From the NCBI RefSeq assembly GCF_008806955.1, contig NZ_CP031727.1, forward strand, positions 1,998,001 to 2,062,000: a stretch of DNA of 64,000 bases. The letters run 5' to 3'. The DNA is from Cellvibrio sp. KY-YJ-3. GTDB lineage: Bacteria > Pseudomonadota > Gammaproteobacteria > Pseudomonadales > Cellvibrionaceae. Within the stretch, counting starts at the first letter, position 1. Every line of letters starts with the position of its first letter. The notes under the pieces are model-generated. The model was not told where the DNA came from. It saw only the letters and a program-made list of their open reading frames with translations, and did not search any database. A program made the position numbers and the translations under genes. Positions 59,563 through 64,000 of the stretch are shown in pieces.

Positions 59563-61242
59563 TCAATCCGCCGCTGCGCGACCTTTCTGCGGGAAAATTC
59601 CCTTCGGTCGTTTTTGTATAAACAAAATCAACAACACCAATACCAAAACCTTGGCGAGCACTGCACCAGCGTAGGGTTCTAAAAATTTATTGATAATGCC
59701 CAAGCCCATGGCGCCAACCAGCGTGCCCCACAAATTTCCTACGCCGCCAAATACCACCACCATAAATGAATCGATAATGTAGGCTTGGCCAAGGTTAGGG
59801 CCGACGTTGGTGAGTTGCGAGAGTGCCACACCGGCGATTCCTGCAATGCCGGAACCTAGTCCGAAAGTCATGGCGTCCACCCAGCTTGCGCGCACACCAA
59901 CCGCACGTGCCATAGCGCGGTTTTGCGACACGGCGCGAACTTTTAAACCGAGTGAGGTTTTTTTGAGAATGGCGAGCAGCGCAAAAAATACAATCAAACC
60001 GAAGATAAAAATATATAACCGGTTGTAAGTAATAGAGAGCACCGGATTAATCACCAGCGAACCGCTCATCCATTCCGGTAATTCCACGGCGCGATTCAAG
60101 GGTGAAAAAATACTGCGTGCAGCTTGCTGCAAAATTAAACTTATACCAAAAGTGGCAAGCAGAGTTTCCAACGGGCGACCGTATAAAAAGCGTATGACAC
60201 CGCGCTCAATGGCGATGCCCACCAAACCGGCAACAATAAACGCGGCAGGAATTGCGATCATTAAGCTGTAGGCAATTTGATTAGGAAATAGTTGTTGCAC
60301 AACCCAAGTCACATAAGCGCCGATCATCATCAACTCGCCGTGCGCCATATTAATAACACCCATAACACCAAAGGTAATGGCGAGGCCAATTGCGGAGAGC
60401 AGCAATACCGAACCTAAACTCAAACCGAAAAATACGTTTTCAGCAAAACGAAAAGCGGCAATACGGTCTTCAATTGAATCCAATGCAAATTGTGCCTGTT
60501 GTTTTACTTTCTCATCGCTGTCGTTGGTGGCAATCTCTAACAACGCGGTGCGTACTTCTTGTTGTAAGCTGCCGCGTAAAATTTTTATTGCATCCAAACG
60601 AACTTGTTGTTCGCTGCTTTGTAAATTCATTAAGGCAACCGCGGCGGCAATGGCGGTGCGCACATCGTCATCCGGTTCGGTTTTTTGACGGGTTTCTAGT
60701 AGTGCAATAATGTCTGCATCAACACCATCAGCAATCATGCGATTCACCGCATCCAGACGAATAGTGGGATTTTTATCGTTTAAATTCAATGCAGCCAAGA
60801 CAGTGCGTAGCTGGCTGCGCATGGTGTTGTTAATTGGCACACGTTTAAGTGTGCTGGTATCGGCGGTAATTTTTTCGCCGCTTAATGCATTGATAAAGTT
60901 GCCAGATTTATCGGCAATTGCCACTAGCGGATCGCTGGATTTGGTGGCGTAAAGCAAGCCCTGCTGCAGTGCAGCAATGATGCCGGCAACGCGGCTGTCG
61001 TCAAGTTGGGCGAGTTTTTTTGCGGTTTGGGCGCGTTTGGGCAGGCTGCCTTGGGTTAAGTCTTTAACCAAGGTGTCGAATGTAACTTGTACCGTATCTG
61101 CTGCAACCGTTGTGTTAACGAGGGTGGTATCAGTTGTTGTAGGTTCAGCGTCTTGCGAAAACACTGTTGTTGGAATGCAGAAGGATAAAATTATCAACAA
61201 TTGCAGCGGCCATCTTCCCAACGGCTTGAGTAGGTTTCGCAT
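59563..61242 (-). CDS. urtB: Urea ABC transporter permease UrtB
   Basis: 559 residues. A signal-like N-terminal segment and a ~240-residue periplasmic helical region (HEAT-like: LKRVPINNTMRSQLRTVLAA, IRLDAVNRMIADGVDADIIA) precede eight membrane helices of the LivH type, with MGVINMAHGELMMIGAYVTW, ERGVIRFLYGRPLETLLATF and AVSQNRAMARAVGVRASWVD. This N-terminal extension is normal for proteobacterial UrtB. It partners UrtC in the membrane. Confidence 0.95.
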   Translation of the reverse strand: MRNLLKPLGRWPLQLLIILSFCIPTTVFSQDAEPTTTDTTLVNTTVAADTVQVTFDTLVKDLTQGSLPKRAQTAKKLAQLDDSRVAGIIAALQQGLLYATKSSDPLVAIADKSGNFINALSGEKITADTSTLKRVPINNTMRSQLRTVLAALNLNDKNPTIRLDAVNRMIADGVDADIIALLETRQKTEPDDDVRTAIAAAVALMNLQSSEQQVRLDAIKILRGSLQQEVRTALLEIATNDSDEKVKQQAQFALDSIEDRIAAFRFAENVFFGLSLGSVLLLSAIGLAITFGVMGVINMAHGELMMIGAYVTWVVQQLFPNQIAYSLMIAIPAAFIVAGLVGIAIERGVIRFLYGRPLETLLATFGISLILQQAARSIFSPLNRAVELPEWMSGSLVINPVLSITYNRLYIFIFGLIVFFALLAILKKTSLGLKVRAVSQNRAMARAVGVRASWVDAMTFGLGSGIAGIAGVALSQLTNVGPNLGQAYIIDSFMVVVFGGVGNLWGTLVGAMGLGIINKFLEPYAGAVLAKVLVLVLLILFIQKRPKGIFPQKGRAAAD

Positions 61243-61325
61243 AGTCTTGTCTCTGTTAAAACAAAATATAAATAAGTAGGTAAATCTTTTTTAATTTTTG
61301 GTGTGGTGCTTAGGGTTTTGTGCTC

Positions 61326-61359
61326 AGGGTGTGGTGGAACTTGCGCTCCACCATACCCT
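61326..61359 (-). other. Intercistronic hairpin between urtA and urtB
   Basis: Arms AGGGTATGGTGGA/TCCACCACACCCT (13 bp, one G-U pair) with an 8-base loop lie shortly after the urtA stop codon. No T-run follows. Such a hairpin after a binding-protein gene commonly protects the upstream message or reduces readthrough, giving more binding protein than permease. Confidence 0.6.
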
Positions 61360-61385
61360 GCAGATCAATCGATCAAGTTAAACAA

Positions 61386-62684
61386 TTATTGCGCGGCAGC
61401 TGCACCCAAACATTTTTTGGTTTTGGTGTTGTAGTTGCCACACTTCAATTTAATCCAGTCGGATTCCAAATCTTTTGAACCATCAAGGAAGTCAGACCAT
61501 GCATCGCCAGGAACCAAACCGTCGGTTTGTGAAACGGTAAGGAATTGGCCATCTTCTTGAATTTCGCCAATCAATACAGGCTTGGTGATGTGGTGGTTGG
61601 GCAACATTTTGCTGATGCCGCCAGTCAAGTTAGGTGCTTCTACACCGATGATTGCGTCAACCACTTTGTCAGTGTCGGTAGTGCCTGCTTTCTCAACCGC
61701 TTTAACCCACATGTTGAAACCAATGTAGTGTGCTTCCATTGGGTCGTTGGTTACGCGTTTGTCATTTTTAATGAAGGCTTTCCATTGTTTGATAAAGGCT
61801 TCGTTAGCAGGATTTTCTTCGCTCATGAAGTAGTTCCATGCAGCTAAGTGACCAACCAGCGGTTTGGTGTCGATACCGGAAAGCTCTTCTTCACCAACAG
61901 AGAAGGCAATTACAGGAATGTCTTCAGCGGTTACTTTTTGGTTGCCCAGTTCACGGTAGAAAGGCACGTTAGCATCGCCGTTGATGGTAGAAACTACTGC
62001 AGTCTTTTTGCCCGCTGAGCCGAAGCGTTTGATATCGGACACAATGTTTTGCCAATCAGAATGACCAAATGGTGTGTAGTTGATCATGATGTCTTCTTTG
62101 GCAACGCCTTTGGACATCAAATACGCTTCAAGAATTTTGTTGGTGGTACGTGGGTAAACATAGTCAGTACCCGCCAGTACCCAGCGTTTTACTTCCATGT
62201 CATTCATTAAATAATCAACTGCGGGAATAGCTTGTTGGTTTGGTGCAGCACCGGTGTAGAAAACGTTACGTGAAGATTCTTCACCTTCATATTGCACGGG
62301 ATAAAACAACACACCGTTCAATTCTTCAATAACTGGTAATACTGATTTGCGTGATACCGATGTCCAGCAACCGAAAATAGCGGCCACTTTATCTTTAGTT
62401 AACAGCTCGCGGGTTTTTTCGGCAAACAGTGGCCAGTTGGATGCTGGGTCAACCACAACTGCCTCCAGCTGTTTACCGAGCAAACCACCTTTTTTGTTTT
62501 GTTCTTCTATCAACATCAGCATGGTGTCTTTCAGTGTGGTTTCTGAAATGGCCATGGTGCCAGAGAGTGAGTGCAGTACGCCGACCTTAATCGTTTCGGC
62601 AGCTGCTGCACTGAATGAGGCGATGGTTAAGCCGCAGGCGATACCGAGTGCCCCGACATGTTTTGCTATCTTCTTCAGCTTCAT
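61386..62684 (-). CDS. urtA: Urea ABC transporter substrate-binding protein UrtA
   Basis: 432 residues with a signal peptide cleaved near SAAAAET. Family motifs: KVGVLHSLSGTMAISETTLK, AIFGCWTSVSRKSVLPVIEE, LNGVLFYPVQYEGEESS, NVFYTGAAPNQQAIPAVDYL and DYVYPRTTNKILEAYL. This is the FmdD/UrtA-type periplasmic receptor for urea (or short amides). The ATG has AGGAGATAG upstream. Highly expressed first gene of the urt operon, as judged by the hairpin after it. Confidence 0.95.
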   Translation of the reverse strand: MKLKKIAKHVGALGIACGLTIASFSAAAAETIKVGVLHSLSGTMAISETTLKDTMLMLIEEQNKKGGLLGKQLEAVVVDPASNWPLFAEKTRELLTKDKVAAIFGCWTSVSRKSVLPVIEELNGVLFYPVQYEGEESSRNVFYTGAAPNQQAIPAVDYLMNDMEVKRWVLAGTDYVYPRTTNKILEAYLMSKGVAKEDIMINYTPFGHSDWQNIVSDIKRFGSAGKKTAVVSTINGDANVPFYRELGNQKVTAEDIPVIAFSVGEEELSGIDTKPLVGHLAAWNYFMSEENPANEAFIKQWKAFIKNDKRVTNDPMEAHYIGFNMWVKAVEKAGTTDTDKVVDAIIGVEAPNLTGGISKMLPNHHITKPVLIGEIQEDGQFLTVSQTDGLVPGDAWSDFLDGSKDLESDWIKLKCGNYNTKTKKCLGAAAAQ

Positions 62685-62900
62685 GGGTCTATCTCCTAGA
62701 TGGTTTTAATGACTCAGTGGTTTTTAACTATGCGCATTCATTGTTTCTTGAAAACTACCCAGTGAATGCAATTTTTCCGGTAACGCCTTATGCATAACGC
62801 TTATATTGGGCGGCAAAATTTTCTTCCATGATCCGGTTCATGTGCTTCAGGCATCAACCGGTTGCTGCTCTAATGTGAAATAGGTATTGCTAACGAATAT

Positions 62901-63623
62901 TTATTCTGAATCCGCCGGATGTTGTTGCTGCGCTTCGTACAACATATGCAAGGTGATTTTTCTAACCTCGGCCTTGCTTGCTTCAATGTGTGTTTTTAAA
63001 TAGTTTTTTGCGTCTTCTGCGCGGCGTTCAATAATGGTGCGCAGAATTTTGGCGTGTTCGTCGTAAGTGGCTTCAATACGATTGCGCTGGGTGAAATCAA
63101 TGCGGCGAATAATGCGCAGCCGCTCGGTAATTTCATGGTGAATTCGTGCCATTTCCATATTGCCCGTGGCCTCAATCAATTGTTCGTGAAAGCGTTCATC
63201 CAAACCGCAAACGGTTGGGCCGTCTTTTAAGCGGTCTTCCGGTTTTACCAGCCAAATACGTTTTACATCTTCCAGATCGGGCGCGGTTTCCATTTCACAT
63301 AGTTTTTTGATGGCGGCTAACTCCAAAATAATGCGCACGTCGTAGAGCTGCTCAAATTTTTTGAAATCAAACGGGTTGACCTTCCAGCCACTGCGAAACG
63401 AAACATCCACATACCCTTCGCGCTGCAAACGTGCGAGTGCTTCGCGCACGGGGGTGCGACTGGCAGCAACACGTTCGGCAATTTCGTTTTCGCTGAAACG
63501 ATCGCCGGGAACCAAGCGAAAAGAAAAGATATCGTCTTTGATAATTTGATAAATCCGCTCCGTTAAATTGGTGCGCGGTTCATCGGTTTTCTTTTTGGTT
63601 TTGTCGGTTTTGATTAATTTCAT
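62901..63623 (-). CDS. GntR-family (FCD) regulator of the urea locus
   Basis: 240 residues from ATG 63623 (GGTGAAAAA upstream); the longer frame to 63779 runs through the palindromic repeat and was rejected. Winged helix: LTERIYQIIKDDIFSFRLVP, ENEIAERVAASRTPVREALA, RLQREGYVDV. The C-terminal helical FCD domain has Asp/His ligands for a metal/effector (YDVRIILELAA, LDERFHEQLIEATGN, YDEHAKILRTIIE). Position between a biotin-dependent (urea) carboxylase gene and urtA suggests it controls both. The basic stretch KTDKTKKKTDEP before the HTH is unusual. Confidence 0.88.
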   Translation of the reverse strand: MKLIKTDKTKKKTDEPRTNLTERIYQIIKDDIFSFRLVPGDRFSENEIAERVAASRTPVREALARLQREGYVDVSFRSGWKVNPFDFKKFEQLYDVRIILELAAIKKLCEMETAPDLEDVKRIWLVKPEDRLKDGPTVCGLDERFHEQLIEATGNMEMARIHHEITERLRIIRRIDFTQRNRIEATYDEHAKILRTIIERRAEDAKNYLKTHIEASKAEVRKITLHMLYEAQQQHPADSE

Positions 63624-63631
63624 TTTTTCAC

Positions 63632-63729
63632 CGTAGGTTGGAACGAGCCGCGCAGGTAAGCGTAACGCCTTCCGACATATATATTGTTCTCGAAAATTGT
63701 CGGAAGGCGCTGCGCTCTTCCAACCTACG
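63632..63729. repeat. Palindromic intergenic repeat beside the GntR gene
   Basis: A 98-base inverted repeat: outer arms CGTAGGTTGGAA/TTCCAACCTACG and inner arms CGCCTTCCGACA/TGTCGGAAGGCG with an AT-rich centre. The GTAGGTTGG type of end is common in interspersed repeats of gammaproteobacteria. It fills the gap between the biotinyl-domain gene and the GntR gene. Confidence 0.75.
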
Positions 63730-63741
63730 TCCCTGCTTAAC

Positions 63742-64000
63742 TTAATCCGTCTCGAGCACCAACAACAAATCACCCGCATTTACTTGTTTTCCCGGCTCAC
63801 AATGAATTGCAGTGATTTTTGCGGCGCGATCGGCATACACCGAAAACTCCATTTTCATGGCTTCAACAATTAACAGCGGTTGGTCGACTTCTACCATTTG
63901 GCCGGGTTCAACTAACAGTTTCCAAATGTTGCCGCTAATGTCGGCGGTGACGGCATGCCCATCCACTTCAATTGGGCCAGTTGATACTTTTGCTTGCAGT
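63742..64000 (-). CDS. C-terminal biotinyl domain of a probable urea carboxylase (partial)
   Basis: The frame is open to the right edge (reads through position 63999), so only the last ~85 residues are seen. They form a biotinyl/lipoyl domain with the biotinylated Lys in VEAMKMEF, preceded by the beta strands ISGNIWKLLVEPGQMVEVDQ and closed by GDLLLVLE. Next to urea-transport genes, this is most likely the BCCP end of urea carboxylase (urea amidolyase, ATP- and biotin-dependent conversion of urea to allophanate). Other biotin-dependent carboxylases cannot be excluded from this fragment alone. Confidence 0.75.
   Translation of the reverse strand, partial: LQAKVSTGPIEVDGHAVTADISGNIWKLLVEPGQMVEVDQPLLIVEAMKMEFSVYADRAAKITAIHCEPGKQVNAGDLLLVLETD

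Noticed and set aside
62770-62870. Three ACCGG boxes upstream of urtA as GntR operators
   Set aside because: Spacings are 25 and 56 bases, the motif is only five bases long and no palindrome joins them; not enough to call an operator.
1-64000. CRISPR arrays, tRNA or rRNA genes
   Set aside because: I looked for regularly spaced repeats and cloverleaf genes while reading and found none apart from the tRNA-like part of tmRNA; a tRNAscan or CRISPR search could still find a weak one.

Overview
The window most likely comes from a Cellvibrio-like gammaproteobacterium (family Cellvibrionaceae). I infer this from gene content, not from a database match: a secreted GH18 chitinase-like lipoprotein, a GH43 enzyme paired with a GPH sugar transporter, a complete napEDABC operon with an Anr/FNR box, urtABCDE for urea uptake, and a gammaproteobacterial tmRNA with tag ANDDSYALAA. 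Gene density is high, operons are compact and base composition is moderate. Two AT-richer stretches (about 28.1-32.9 kb and 47.4-50.3 kb) stand out as accessory DNA.

Layout. 0-5.6 kb: end of yhdP, a PadR/HAAS pair with two palindromic operators, a YbaL-type antiporter, a DUF1993 gene and a membrane protein with a pilin-like internal helix. 5.6-19.2 kb: an ECF sigma factor with a VWA protein, hydrolases, a flavin-dependent halogenase-like enzyme, a PEP-CTERM-like protein, the moxR-DUF58-tgpA operon, a diguanylate cyclase, and an alpha/beta hydrolase gene cut by one in-frame TAA. 19.2-28 kb: a TatD-family nuclease, chitinase, sufE/csdE, napEDABC, tcdA and an orphan FixJ-type regulator. 28-32.9 kb: accessory genes with an integron attC-like site, an ankyrin protein, unknown genes and an AbiE-type toxin-antitoxin pair. 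33-38.3 kb: a CheR / REC-EAL / hybrid-kinase signalling operon. 38.3-47.4 kb: LtrA, a YCII-VOC fusion, a sulfurtransferase, DUF445, YigZ, and a helicase/VRR-NUC nuclease pair.

47.4-50.3 kb is the most interesting part. Between the helicase/nuclease pair and the 3' end of ssrA (tmRNA, a classic integration site) lie remnants of a Fic protein, a HigA antitoxin and a tyrosine integrase, followed by what looks like an intact retron. The retron has a structured RNA with candidate a1/a2 repeats and a long hairpin, a 50-residue basic/amphipathic protein, an XRE-type HTH protein, and a reverse transcriptase with NAxxH and YVDD motifs and a VTG-like motif. I think this is the defence-type system of this window.

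50.3-64 kb: tmRNA, a GH43 enzyme with a GPH transporter for plant-polysaccharide sugars, a large BACON-like/beta-propeller lipoprotein, then the urea uptake operon urtABCDE, its likely GntR regulator and the biotinyl end of a probable urea carboxylase, together a urea import and degradation locus. Palindromic intergenic repeats sit inside the urt operon and beside the GntR gene.
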